Below, one piece after another: positions 30,061 through 41,123 of a stretch of DNA of 64,000 nucleotides (positions are counted from its first letter, which is position 1; the number at the start of each line of letters is the position of its first letter). The position numbers and the translations under genes were made by a program. The stretch covers positions 10,913,230 through 10,977,229 of the forward strand of contig NC_092803.1 of the NCBI RefSeq assembly GCF_040954645.1, given 5' to 3'. The stretch is from Diabrotica undecimpunctata. Taxonomy: Eukaryota > Arthropoda > Insecta > Coleoptera > Chrysomelidae. Under the pieces are notes generated by a model. That model was not told where the DNA came from. It was given only the letters and a program-made list of their open reading frames with translations, and made no database searches.

Positions 30061-31320
30061 AGGTATTAATTCGCCAGCAAACAAGCAGATGATAAACGAC
30101 GAAAGGAATATAATTCGTCAAACTTTCCGTGTATGAAGTGATATCAATAGACTGTTATAATGTTATTTCTGTGTGCCCTATGTTTTCAGACAGTCGTGAA
30201 GATACAAACTCAAAGAGGGAAAGCCAGCGAATGTGTCCTGCTATTTCCACTTCTCCAGTCGTAGTTGCAAAAAGCGCCACCTATTTTAGTAGCCTTAAAC
30301 GAAAACGACTAATTTGCAGAATCCGAATCTGCTATAAAAAATTGGGGTTAATTAAAATTTGAAAGTTGCCCCACCCCAAACACAGAGGGTGTGGTGAGGA
30401 GTCGTGTTTAGTCCCATTCGATAAAAATTTGAAAAATATTAAACAGGTGTTTTTCAGTTTTTTGAATCCATGTAAATTTTTGATCATCCCGCTCCTTTTG
30501 GCACACCCGGTATGTTAAAATTAAATTTCTCTGTAAATTCCAACCTATGATTATAATGATCATAATACGAGTATTTATTAGATTAATAAAAAACAACCAC
30601 CCTTTGAGCTTTTTCTTGTTATTAACCTAGTTATCTTTGGGTGAATTTTCCTAAAGGTAAAAACCAAAAGGGTCGCATGAAAGATCTACGTCTAAGCGGT
30701 TTTTAACACTTCTAACACGCATACAAAAACCATTTTCTCTGTCTCTAGGAACATTAAGGATCACCACTGATGGTAGTGAATGAGTACTGTATGAATATAA
30801 AAACAGAACAGGGTGGGATTAAATAAAAAGTTTAAAAATTACTGTTATTTTTTCAATAGTAACAATTTTGGTTTAACAATTGCTTTTTTAGCAAATATAT
30901 AAGTTCTTATTATATAAAAAAATTTCTTAAAATTTCCTGTGCGTAATTTACTGATTATTAAAACATCTCTCACGGCACTCTATAAATATATTTTTAAAAT
31001 AGAAATGGACACAATGTTTGTTACATTTTAAGTTGTTTTTTATTGACCAAATTTGTTTTTATGTGTTTCTTCACATATTCTGTCAATTTTTCTTGTGTAA
31101 TTTCATAAATAAAAGATAGGAGTTTAATATTAGATATGATAAAGTTCGTCATGATCATCTAATATAATCATTACTAAAAAAAATTAGATACAAGAAATAT
31201 AAAAATTTTTCTTAATCTTACATATAAATACAAAAACAAATAAATAAAGACAGAATTTCGACAAGATTACTGCTCTCGTCAACCCTCTTTAATGCACTCA
31301 ATGGCAAAAAATTTGATCCG
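30061..31320. other. Interval without recognisable genes
   Basis: Only short chance frames. A CCTTTTGGCACACCCGGTAT motif near 30498 resembles transposon-end sequence but has no partner. Confidence 0.4.
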
Positions 31321-31329
31321 TATCTTCTT

Positions 31330-31745
31330 TTCTTCTCATCCTAATGACCCCTTTGTGGGTCTTTGATTGATTAACAACGTTCTTTCATTCTACCCTGTCT
31401 GATACTTCTCTTCGCCACAGCCTGATGTTCGTGGTTTTAAGATCTTCTTCTACATCGTCTATTTACCTTTTATGGGACCTTCCTCTTGTCCTGTTTACTT
31501 GGGGTTTTTACAGCAGGTACTTTTACAGTTCGATTGTGAGTTATTCTTTCTAAGTGACCAGGCCAGTTTAGTCGTTTACATATCTAGCGATATCTGCGCT
31601 CTGCATTAATTTATCCAGCTCATAGCTCAACTTTCTTAATATTTTGCGCTCAATCATTCTCAAATGATTTTTATCGGTGGTTGAAAGGGTTCACGTTTCA
31701 CATCCATATGTGGCCACCGGTCCATGAGATGTTCCATTTATTTTG
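31330..31745 (-). pseudogene. RTE-like LINE C-terminal fragment, very decayed
   Basis: Minus-strand pieces read ERKILRKLSYELDKLMQSAD, ARYVNDLTGLVT and IDDVEEDLKTTNIRLWRREV. These are the usual order of the C-terminal domain of RTE-type elements. Frames change repeatedly and no active site is present. Confidence 0.55.
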
Positions 31746-31844
31746 GATTTTAAAACTTTGGTATTTGTTTAAATTAGTAAGAGTCCCAAAAATGCGAATT
31801 TTTTTTTGACTTTTCAAATAGACAATATTAACAATAATAGACAG

Positions 31845-32060
31845 TTATCAAAAGCAAATCTTCCTGTAGTACTGATGGACTATTCATAAAAATGTTCTTA
31901 AATCTTCCAAAAAATAATATGTTGGAAATCCTGGTCTCACTAATATACGATTCCTTTGAAAAAGATATATTTCCAGAGTGCCTAAAGACAGCCATTATTA
32001 TTCCTTTTCATAAAGATAGTGAAAAATCGAAGGTCTGCAACTTTAGACCTATTAACGACA
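31845..32060 (+). pseudogene. CR1/Jockey-like reverse transcriptase fragment
   Basis: The plus strand encodes LEILVSLIYDSFEKDIFPEC followed by LKTAIIIPFHKDSEKSKVCN and FRPI. This is RT block 0/1 of CR1/Jockey elements, ending just before the expected ISILP. It stops where a local direct repeat begins. Confidence 0.7.
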
Positions 32061-32380
32061 TACGAGATATCAGAAGACGCTATGGATAAAAATAGAATTA
32101 CTTCCAGATAAATTTTGATTTATTGATTTAAAAACGGGCTCTGGCTGAGTACAAAATAAGCAACTGATCAAATCCTAACATGTAATATAGCATATAAGAT
32201 AAAAACAAACAAGGCGACTAACAAAAGGGCACTACACAGTATTTTCAATAATATTAAACGTATAGCGACATACGAGATATCATAGGGCACTATAAATAAA
32301 AATAGATTTACTATAAGACAAATTTTAATCTGACTGAGTACGAACTAAAAAAACTGATCTTATCCTAACATACGACATTT
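32053..32380 (+). repeat. Two diverged direct repeat units of about 120-140 bp
   Basis: ACGACATACGAGATATCA at about 32057 and GCGACATACGAGATATCA at about 32265 each lead into similar AT-rich sequence with GGCTGAGTAC / TGACTGAGTAC and a final TAACATRYRA. Period is about 208 bp. Confidence 0.6.
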
Positions 32381-32590
32381 AAATTAAAGGGAAGGAAATA
32401 ACGAATATATTAAGAGAATCAGTCAGTTTTTTATTGTTACCACCCGTGGAGAAACGATAGCGACTATTAAACCGAAGTCTATTTGTTACTAAGTGGTGAA
32501 CACGATACTAAAAGTACTCTTGCAAAAGACGTACATGTCTCCAAGCGACTTTGTGCGAAAGGCTTTCACGTTTGTAAGATCGTGGTCCTC

Positions 32591-32630
32591 AGAATATAAA
32601 CATCGAACTACACTTCGATGTTTATATTCT
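32591..32630. repeat. Perfect 17-bp hairpin
   Basis: AGAATATAAACATCGAA (32591-32607) and TTCGATGTTTATATTCT (32614-32630) pair perfectly around the 6-nt loop CTACAC. The stem is shorter than a typical microRNA precursor and no second copy was noticed. Confidence 0.9.
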
Positions 32631-33169
32631 TGAAAAATAACAGTTCCATACCTAACGGAAAATAATACTATACATGTACCTATAATTTTTTATTTCATTT
32701 TCTTTATTGGTAACAAATTTAATAAACGGCAATAAAACTTTACTGCTTTAATATACCTCATGTTAAATTTAATATTTGCAAATACGGTATTAAATACCTC
32801 TTTTTATGAGTAATTTCAATAGAAATTAAACTGGAAAATCAGTAGTTTCAATAAAACTGGAACAATATAATAACAGCGTGCTTGAAAATAACATATTTTT
32901 GTACAATTTGGGAAAATATAATATGTATTTATAGGTAATAAAATTTTATTGATTTACATAAATACGCCATGAGAAATAAATTGTGTATATACGAGGTACA
33001 ATCAGAATCAGAACAGGAAAAAAGTAGATATACATTTATTTAAATTTTTTACTGGAGGCTTACATACCTCATTAATTTATTATCATCACCACAGCCGTTA
33101 AATCTGGTTAGATTATGGCAATGTTAAAGGGCATATACTAGGCATGTTCAATTGAAACTCATCTTTGGT

Positions 33170-33600
33170 CCAAAAAAAATTATTGGTAAATATATCTATA
33201 AATAATTATCACTACAATTAAGGCATATACCCCATGGTTTCATTAACCGATGTTTACCCTTCTTAAATAATTTTTGTGGCTGTTGCTCGAAGAATTCTTT
33301 AACGACATTTTGTAATTTTTCGTCAGACAAAATAAGGTTACCTTTTAATGCCGCTTTCAGTCGCCCAAATACGTGAAAATTGCAAGGATATGAATTGGGA
33401 CTATAGAGTGGATGATTTCTTTCGTTGTGTTACTACTTTGGCAACATAAGTCTGACTTATGCAAAAGAATGACATCACGTCAGAGCTTCCCTGCTGAAGG
33501 TTGGATTTTAAACTTCTTTGATGGTGGAGAATGTACGTGTTTCCGTTATGTCGATGGCAGCTTACTGAATGGTTTAAACTAATGACACCAAGATTTGTGA
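33170..33600 (-). pseudogene. mariner-type transposase C-terminal remnant
   Basis: Minus-strand frames show TYVAKVV near 33450, corresponding to the RPHVAKVV region after the second Asp. They continue with HPLYSPNSYPCNFHVFGRLK near 33400 and ALKGNLILSDEKLQNVVKEF with FEQQPQKLFKKGKHRLMKPW near 33280. The final catalytic Asp (SPxDFH in relatives) reads Asn here, and the second Asp motif is lost. It is a dead DD34D mariner-like copy. Confidence 0.7.
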
Positions 33601-33639
33601 CCAAATTAAGTAGATATTTGTGAAAGTGACAAACTATTT

Positions 33640-34948
33640 AGTTCTTTACAAATCAAATTTTTACAGTTTTATGTTTCACAAAAAAACACTCCACACAGAA
33701 AAATGTCTCACAAATGTCACATTTGTATGGAGTCTGCTTACATTTTTTCATAGCATAGTCTCTTCCTTGTTCTGTTTTTAGATTCTCATAACAAACTGTA
33801 CACCTTCTTCTTGCTGATTCCATTTTTTTCAGTCGACAAGTTTGTAAAATTTCTTGTTGTACGACTTGTTCTTCTGGCACTTGTTCCTCTAATAGTTTTT
33901 TTGTTATTTCTTCTCTGAAGGCAGTAATTTGGATTTTATTTTTAGATATACTTTTATACATAATGTAGGCATTTGTAATTGATCCAGTGAGAAGTTCGAC
34001 TGCTAGTTTACGGTACCATTTTACTACTCTTCGTAGTGAATTCGAATATGACTTCATTTGATCTGAAAGGTCAATAAACGCTTTACAGTTATTATAATCA
34101 ATCACTGCTTGTGGTTTTTCTGCCATTTTGTTGTTTTACTCATAACCTCTACTTTGCTGTCTGTGTGTACTGTACTAAGCATTAGTACATCTCTTTTATC
34201 TTTCCATTTTATTACAACAACTCCTGTGTTACTTTCTCGTGCAATAATTTTATTTCTTTTCAACTTTGCTTTCACAACCTCTTGGGGGTTTAATTTTCTG
34301 TTCGATCTGAGTGTGCCTACGAGATGTGTTGATCTATATAAAAGTTGGTGAGCCAAGTGAATACTAGTATAAGAATTATCTGTGTACGGTATTCTACCAC
34401 AATCTAGGAGACCGTCCATCAGCGACATAACAACTGAAGATGATGCTGAAATCCCTGGCTCCAAAACGTCTCTTCCGCAGCAAACTTTCATATTGAAAGT
34501 ATACCCATTTCGTGTGCATAATTTGTAGTTTCATCCCAAATTTATGTTTTTTATTTTTGATATATTGTTTCAAAGCCAGCCGTCCACGAAACGGTACTAG
34601 AGTCTCATCAATGGCCAAATTTGGCCAAATTTGGCCAGTAAACGATCAATTAAGAGTTGAATTTTGAAAAGTCGATCACCTCTTGGACATTCTGTATTAT
34701 TAGAAAAATGCCACATACGTAATATTAGTTCGAAACGATTTCGTGACATACGCTTTTTGATGTCATTGATGTACATGATATTCTTGTATATATTCTGAGC
34801 TGGATATAGATGGTATATAATCGTCTTCAGAATTGTCACCTTCAAAAGGATCATCTACATCTTCATCACTCATATCAAAGTATTCATCTTTATGCAATCT
34901 CTGCATATATTGTTGTTGTTTCTCGTAAGTATCAAATTTGTTCGCCAT
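33640..34948 (-). pseudogene. piggyBac transposase, full-length order but frameshifted
   Basis: Minus strand from ATG at 34948 (MANKFDTYEKQQQYMQ) with an acidic N-terminus. RMSRNRFELILRMWHFSNNT and CPRGDRLFKIQ follow. The catalytic sites appear in order as MAIDETLVPFRGRLALKQYI, IPYTDNSYTS and AFIDLSDQM. The C-terminal zinc domain is RRRCTVCYENLKT ... YKCDICETFFCVECFFVKH, ending at about 33653. All three Asp are retained, but at least four frameshifts split the frame. The element's right side is cut by the LINE at 35018, and no TTAA pair was confirmed. It is a different lineage from the 8.7-kb copy. Confidence 0.85.
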
Positions 34949-35017
34949 AATAAACAGAATAGGTAGTTCTAATACGAAACAAATTCGAACAGCACTGTTA
35001 CTCTAACGAAATCTTTT

Positions 35018-36585
35018 CTTCTTCTTCAGTGCCTTATCCGGTCCGGATGTTGGCGATCATCAAGGCTATCATGGTTTTGTTGACTGCTCTGCGAAACAGC
35101 TCCGCTGAGGTCATCCCAAACCATTGTCGGAGATTTTTCAACCACGAGATACGACGGCGTCCCGGTCCTCTTCTGCCAAATACTTTACCCTGCATAACAA
35201 GTTGAAGAATTCGATATTTTTCTTCGTTCCGCATCACGTGGACGAGGTACTCAAGCTTGCGTTGTTTAATTAAATTAAGCACTTCTTTTTCTTTTGTCAT
35301 GCGCTGTAGGACCTCAACGTTGGTGACATGGTCCACATAAGATATTTTTAGTATCCTTCTGTATATCCACATCTCGAAGGCTTCGATTCGTTTTTCAGTG
35401 GCTTGCGTCAGTGTCCAGGCTTCAACTCCATACAGTAACACTGGAAGAACGTAGCACCTCACTATTCGCATCTTGGTTCCCAAACTGAGATCACTGCAGC
35501 ACAGCAAGGATCTCAACTTAATAAATGTAGACCGTGCCATTTCAATTCTGGATCTAGTCTCTTGAGCGTAGTCCCATTGTACGTTGAGGGTAGTTCCGAG
35601 GTAAGTGAATCTGTCGACTCTCTGGATCTCTTCGCTACCTGCCATTAGTGCCCCGGGATCTAAATTTGTACGGCTGACAACCATGAATTTAGTTTTCTTA
35701 ATATTAAGGTTCAGTCCGTATGTTACGCTCACAGTTCGCACTCGGTCTAGTAAGGCCTGCAGATCGTTTAGGCTGGTTGCTAGTAACACAGTGTCATCGG
35801 CGTAGCGGATATTATTGATGTATTCACCATTCACTCGGATTCCCATGTCTAGGTTTGTGAGGGCTTCATTAAAAATCTCCTCAGAGTATATATTGAAAAG
35901 AGTCGGCGATAGCACACATCCTTGTCTTACTCCTCGCATGATCTTCACTTGGTCGGTCAGCTGGTCTTCGACCTTGACTTGAGCACGCTGGTTCCAGTAT
36001 AAATTCATGATGATCCGAATGTCCTTCTCATCCAATCCAACTCTTTGTAGTGCGGTGACCATCTTCTGGTGCTGACAACGGTCAAATGCCTTGGCGTAGT
36101 CAATAAAACAAATATAGACATCACAACTGACATCGCGGCATCTCTGAAGTAGGACTTGTAAGGTGAAAAGTGCTTCACGTGTACCCATAGAATTGCGGAA
36201 TCCGAATTGCATTTCACCGACATTTTCTTCGCATTTCTTGTAAATTCTGGCATGTATGATTTTAAGAAAATTTTTAAGTGCATGACTCATAAGACTGATA
36301 GTTCGGAAATCTTCGCACGTTTTCGCAGATCGTTTTTTTGGTAGCGTTACAAATGTTGACAATAGCCATTCCTCTGGGATATTACCTGAATCGTATATGG
36401 CGTTGAACAGTTCAGTTAACTCCTTCGTGCTCACTTCACTCATCACCTTAATAAGTTCAACGGGTATTTCGTCCGGACCTGTAGCCTTACCATTCTTAGA
36501 CTGTTGTAAAGCAGCCTTTACCTCGCTTTCTAGAATTGACGGCCCTGTCATGCAATTTATTTCCGGAAGGTTGCCGCGGTCGTCC
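35018..36585 (-). mobile_element. RTE-like LINE insertion with 10-bp target duplication
   Basis: CGAAATCTTT occurs at 35008-35017 and 36586-36595, bracketing a minus-strand LINE whose 3' tail is a GAA repeat next to 35018. The 5' end is truncated within the region upstream of the reverse transcriptase. The intact duplication and unbroken frame suggest a recent insertion. It landed at the 5' side of the piggyBac relic. Confidence 0.9.
35034..36551 (-). CDS. RTE-like reverse transcriptase, 505 aa unbroken, N-terminally truncated
   Basis: Non-LTR reverse transcriptase for target-primed reverse transcription. The frame has no stop, and it stays open upstream to the truncation at 36585 (GNLPEINC before the first Met), so that Met is only a conventional start. 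Motifs in order are GKATGPDEIPVELIK (about residues 20-35), SLMSHALKNFLKII, FGFRNSMGTREALF, CFIDYAKAFDRCQH (motif A, Asp), MRGVRQGCVLSPTLFNIY (motif B), NIRYADDTVLLA (motif C), FTYLGTTLN and a C-terminal RRISWLKNLRQWFGMTSAEL. No endonuclease domain remains, so it cannot move alone. This is the best-preserved RT in the window and could serve as reference for the copies at 6.8, 22.9 and 25.4 kb. Confidence 0.9.
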   Translation of the reverse strand: MTGPSILESEVKAALQQSKNGKATGPDEIPVELIKVMSEVSTKELTELFNAIYDSGNIPEEWLLSTFVTLPKKRSAKTCEDFRTISLMSHALKNFLKIIHARIYKKCEENVGEMQFGFRNSMGTREALFTLQVLLQRCRDVSCDVYICFIDYAKAFDRCQHQKMVTALQRVGLDEKDIRIIMNLYWNQRAQVKVEDQLTDQVKIMRGVRQGCVLSPTLFNIYSEEIFNEALTNLDMGIRVNGEYINNIRYADDTVLLATSLNDLQALLDRVRTVSVTYGLNLNIKKTKFMVVSRTNLDPGALMAGSEEIQRVDRFTYLGTTLNVQWDYAQETRSRIEMARSTFIKLRSLLCCSDLSLGTKMRIVRCYVLPVLLYGVEAWTLTQATEKRIEAFEMWIYRRILKISYVDHVTNVEVLQRMTKEKEVLNLIKQRKLEYLVHVMRNEEKYRILQLVMQGKVFGRRGPGRRRISWLKNLRQWFGMTSAELFRRAVNKTMIALMIANIRTG

Positions 36586-36599
36586 CGAAATCTTTACTC

Positions 36600-37693
36600 A
36601 AACTAAATTGCAAGCTGAGACTTGTAGCGGCAGGTAAAGTATATTGCGTGAGTCACCTACAATGCAGGTGACCTGGAAGTGGTATTTTGGTCTTAGAGCC
36701 CCGTGCGTTAAATATAATTCACGGTCATAAATCAAGAAAAAATATTTTTTTTGTAACTGAACTCAAAAATTTAATAACCTAATTAATTTTATTTTTAATA
36801 TGAATTAATAAAAAAAAGTTTGGGGCCTGAAATGAAAATTTTTTATTTCTATTTGGGCAGCCAATGTGTTAATATTACAATCTAAAGAGAGTTTGTGACT
36901 AACCCTGTATATACCTGCAGTCGTAAAGTAAAAAATCAGTACACATAATTCAAAGAAAGCTTCAATTCAAGAGTTACAATTCCCAAGACTGTTTCCCTAA
37001 AACGGTATTTTGAGGATCCTAACTTTTTATGGAAAAAACTTTACGAGTTTAATGCAAATTTTTAAAAGCTACCCTTGGCATACTAAAAAAGGTTATTACT
37101 GAGCGAGATTATGTAAACTGGATATGTTTTTTAAACATATATTAAAAGCTGAGAGTGTACTTTGAATGAAACTCATTTTAGCGTATTTTTTATTCTTTTT
37201 TGTTTACTTCTACTAACAACGCCATCTGCTAGATAAAACCGAACTAAATACAAAACAATTTAAAATATTTACTAATATTAGCAATACATCACTTGGAAAG
37301 TTCTATATAAGCTGGGCCAGTTTCAGTTGTGAAAAAGTAAAAGTATTCACAGAGGCTTTTATAATAAAAATGTGTTGTTCATAATAGGTGTACCTTTATT
37401 TTACATATAGATGCAAATCAACCATGTGACACCCTCTCTTTATTCAATTACAATTTAGAATTATTCTCTCTATCATTATTCCATCTATATTTTACAAACA
37501 CAAATCATACCTCATATGTATTGTATCAGTGTATTTTACTGTAATCATTTTACGCAAAAAACCAGTCGAGTATATGACGTCATTGCCCGCTTGCAAGATT
37601 TTATCTTATCATTAATTTATCAACCAAACTAATCTTTTCTTATCAATAACATAACCATATTACATAATTAATTTTCATGTACACCCTTTAAAC
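36600..37693. other. Interval without recognisable genes; possible promoter-like block
   Basis: TATATAAGC at about 37304 is followed by AATAAAAATG near 37368 and CTTTATTTTACA near 37391, an arrangement seen in some long terminal repeats. No second copy or flanking duplication was found. Confidence 0.3.
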
Positions 37694-37929
37694 CAGGGGT
37701 TCCCAAACTGGGAGAGGATATGTCAGGGGTGGCGCGAGACAAGACGAAAATTAAATTAAATTAAAGTAGTCTCTCTAAAATTCTAAATTAACCATGATGT
37801 TAAGAAAATTAAAACAAACCACTGTAACATCTTACTTTACACATAAATTTAAAATCGAATGCTTGAAAGAATTTGACAACAGAGCGTTTCCAAGCACTGC
37901 CTCCCTCCTTCCCTTCCACCCAGACGCAG

Positions 37930-38767
37930 ACCAGCTAACCGCAGCTAATCACTTGTGACTCACCTCACTGCATCTCGCCACAGCCTAACTATGGGTTCTA
38001 GTACCAAATCGACATACCGGCAACCCGTTAAACTTTGCCGTAAAGGACGCAAAGGTGTTGTTTCTCCCATCATAATACCTCCCCAAAACATTACAGTTCC
38101 TCCTTTATATTTTGTAACGGATGTGGCAGTTTGCAGTCTAGCTTGTCTGCCTCGACCTCTTAAAACCCGAATTCTACGGTCATCTGATCTCAGGCCAATT
38201 CTGGTTTCATCTGAAAAAAGGACATTTTGCCAATCTTCATTTGTCCAGTTCTGGTGTTCCAGACACCAATTCAGCCGATCAATTTTGTCTGGATAATTCG
38301 GGAACCCTTAACTGCCTCCTGCTAAGTAAATTTTGGGAACAAAGTCTCTTTCGTATTGTTTCAACTGAAATGTCAATACCTGTAGTCTGCAAAAGTTGCC
38401 CTTGGAGCTCCGGATGAGAAGAGGTTGGATTTCTTCCAGCCATTTGACCTAAAAACCGGTCTTGTCGATCACTAGTTACTCTACGACGACCTTCTCTAGG
38501 CCTGTTCTTAAGTGTACCCAATTCTAAAAATCTTGCATATGTTTTTAAAACAACGCTCTGCGAGACGTGTAGCGTAGCTGAAATTTGCCTTTGTGACATT
38601 CCCTGCTCAAAAAGAGCAACAATTCTTCCCCTCTGAACATCTGACAAACCTACGTAGGGCATATTACCTTTTTTGAACACAAACCTAACTTTACTCTGAC
38701 GTCTCGGTTTTACAACTTGACACAAATAATAAAATTTTTCAATGTGTCCTTGATCAAATTTTATCAA
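37930..38767 (-). pseudogene. Tc1-type transposase fragment inside the hAT element
   Basis: Minus strand from 38767: after a short leader, MPYVGLSDVQRGRIVALFEQ and GMSQRQISATLHVSQSVVLK form the paired-type helix-turn-helix, followed by RPREGRRRVTSDRQDRFL. After a frameshift near 38280 the catalytic domain starts with WTNEDWQNVLFSDETRIGLR (first Asp) and GGTVMFWGGIM. It breaks off near 37930 before the second Asp and the Glu. It was therefore truncated on its 3' side within the hAT left region. It is a distant relative of the near-intact Tc1 at 57.6 kb. Confidence 0.8.
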
Positions 38768-39011
38768 TTATGAATCGTGTTTCCAACAATAACCTTTATC
38801 TCTTATCTGCAAAAAAGTTGTCATACATTTCTTATTATTAGTAAGAAATACTGGTTGATTCCATATAAGTTTGGTTGTGTATTTGAGATACCTCGGCATA
38901 GACTGCATGTATTTTTGCATTATAAAAGCGTACGTGTTGTGAAATTTTAATTGTCGTAATTTTTTTTCATTGATTTCGTTGATTTGAGTGAGAGAAGGTA
39001 TTGTAGTCCAG

Positions 39012-40665
39012 ATGAGCTCAGCAAAGAAACGCAGGTATAATGATGATTATATCAAATATCGGTTTATTTGTATGCGTAAAGATAATATCGAACATCCTCA
39101 GTGTATAATTTGCTATGAAGTATTAAGCAATGATGCAATGAGACCTAATCCTCTTGAAAGACATTTGTCATCCAAACATAAATCTTTTAAGGACAAACCA
39201 AAGGAATTTTTTGCTACAAAATCTGAAAATTTAAAGCGCATAAAGTTGGATAGTACTGGTTCTACGGCTCAGTCATTTGAAAAAGTGATTGAAGCTTCAT
39301 ATGAGCTATCACTTCTGATTGCTAAAGAAAAGAAGAGCCATATTATTGGAGAGACGTTTGTTAAACCATGTTTGTTAAAGGCAGCTGGTATTATTCTTGG
39401 AACGCAGAGTAAGCAAAAGTTATCGTAAATACCTTTTTCTGACAATACTGTGAGACATCGCATTGATGATATGGCCGAAGACATACAAAACCAGGTCGTT
39501 GATGCAGTTAAACAATCGTCATTTTTTGCTATTCAGGCTAGACGAGAGTACAGACATAGTAAAATGTCCTCAGTTAATTGTTTATGTTTGGTATATTGAA
39601 AACGAAAGAATAAAAGACGAGCTACACTTCTCTACAGAGTTGGAGACCACGACAAATGCTACTGATGTTATGAAAGCAGTATCAAACAACCATGAACTCT
39701 TTTAGCAAAAACTGATCGGTGTATCACTGATCAATGCTTGGTTCTCGCTCAGGATTTGTACAATTAGTAAGAAAGAAAAATGCTGATGTGACTGGGATAC
39801 ATTGTGTTATACATCGACAAACCTTAGCAGCAAAAACCCTTTCAAATAAACTGAAGTTGTGTATTAAATAATTGAATTACATAAAAAAACAGTACGTTGA
39901 ATACTCGATCATTTAAAACTTTTTGTGAGGATTTAGGGAGTGATCACAAACCACGGATATTTCATACAGAAGTACGATGGCTCTCAAAAAGAAACATGTT
40001 GGGAAGATTATTTGACATTCGAGAACTAAGCGTGGCCTTCAAAAAACATCGTACCCAAGTAACATTGACTTATCTTTCAGATATCTTTAACTCGTTGAAC
40101 AGCCTTAACCTAAAACTGCAGACGGAACACTTATTAAATATTACAAATATTGCAACTTTGGAGGCGTAAAATATCAGCAAACCCCTGCAATTATTCGAGT
40201 TTCCCTAAATTTGAGTCAATCTCAGAAGAACCACGCTTCAAGAACATTTATGAAGGATAAAGTTTAAAAATTTAAATATCAAACCATTTAGAGAGCCAAG
40301 TTGAAGAGTTCCAGAAGTACTACTTTCCCATTCCGTGTCAACATGAACTCCCTACCTGAATCACTTCAAGAAGATACTTTGCAAATAAAACATGATTCCT
40401 GTCAAATACAGCTTTGATATAATTAACCTTCATTTTGGTTAAAATATTTCCTGTAGTGTATCCTAGTGTTCACGGGAAGCTCTTCGTTTATATTTGCCTT
40501 TTTCAAGCACCCATTTTTGCGAAAAATCATTTTCAACACTTGTGGCAATTAAAACAAAGTATCGGAATAAACTTGATGCTGCTAGTGACTCTTGTTGTGC
40601 ACTTACTAAAACTCGGCCACGAATAGGCATAGTAGTAAAGAAAATGCAAGCACATCCATCTGACT
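39012..40665 (+). pseudogene. hAT transposase (ZBED5-like), decayed
   Basis: The best start is ATG 39012 (MSSAKKRRYNDDYIKY), about 90 bp after a TATAAAAG. The N-terminus carries a BED-like zinc finger (CIICYEVLSNDAM ... LERHLSSKH). The catalytic core shows LDESTDIVKCPQLIVYV (first Asp). A damaged second site follows near 39730 where TDGAPAML is expected but about three residues are missing. Further on are IHCVIHRQTLAAKTL and TEVRWLSKRNMLGRLFD. The C-terminal dimerisation region reads STHFCEKSFSTLVAIKTKYR (Glu present) and ALTKTRPRIG, ending near 40665. At least four frameshifts and a stop at 39426 disable it. The layout is that of the ZBED5/FAM200 group. Confidence 0.85.
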
Positions 40666-41123
40666 AACCAACCTAATCTATATTTCTTTTACTAATAATT
40701 TTTGTATGTTATAAAAACTGATATAATTGTATCTTATGGCAGTATAAATAAATGTTTTGTTTTCTATGTAATACTTATTTGTTTTTATTTTATTCCTAAG
40801 CTCATACAATTTATTATTAAGGGGCGGGGGGAATCGAGAAACTTTCATTTCAACAAACGGGGGCGTGTTACAAAAAAAAAATTGGGAACCCCTGCTTTAA
40901 ACAATAATTTTATTCACAATAATATATATATGTGAAAATGATATTATTGAAAGCAATAATATAATTTCCATCTAAATTTGGTTTATAACAATACCCATAG
41001 TGGGCGTTTATTATTTGAGAATTAACTTAAACTTAACTGTCACCTGTCTTGATGGACTTGTCACTTGTAATTTATTTTTCACTTCCTGATCTAGTGAGTT
41101 TGCTAGTATCAATCGTAGGACTA

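Larger units (their letters stand above)
37694..40894 (+). mobile_element. hAT transposon with 8-bp target duplication
   Basis: The termini CAGGGGTTCCCAA (37694-37706) and TTGGGAACCCCTG (40882-40894) form a 13-bp perfect inverted repeat. CTTTAAAC flanks both sides (37686-37693, 40895-40902), the 8-bp duplication diagnostic of hAT. The transposase remnant inside agrees. A fragment of a Tc1 transposase sits in the left part. Confidence 0.93.

Noticed and set aside
32591..32630. Hairpin as a microRNA precursor
   Set aside because: The stem is only 17 bp with a 6-nt loop, too short for a standard precursor; reported only as a hairpin.
37300..37400. Possible solo LTR (TATATAAGC, AATAAA, ...TTTTACA)
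   Set aside because: No matching second copy, no flanking duplication and no clear TG start; kept only as a remark in the interval entry.
37955..38296. 113-aa open frame on the plus strand
   Set aside because: The minus strand of the same stretch encodes the Tc1 catalytic start (LFSDETRIGL), so the plus frame is a shadow.
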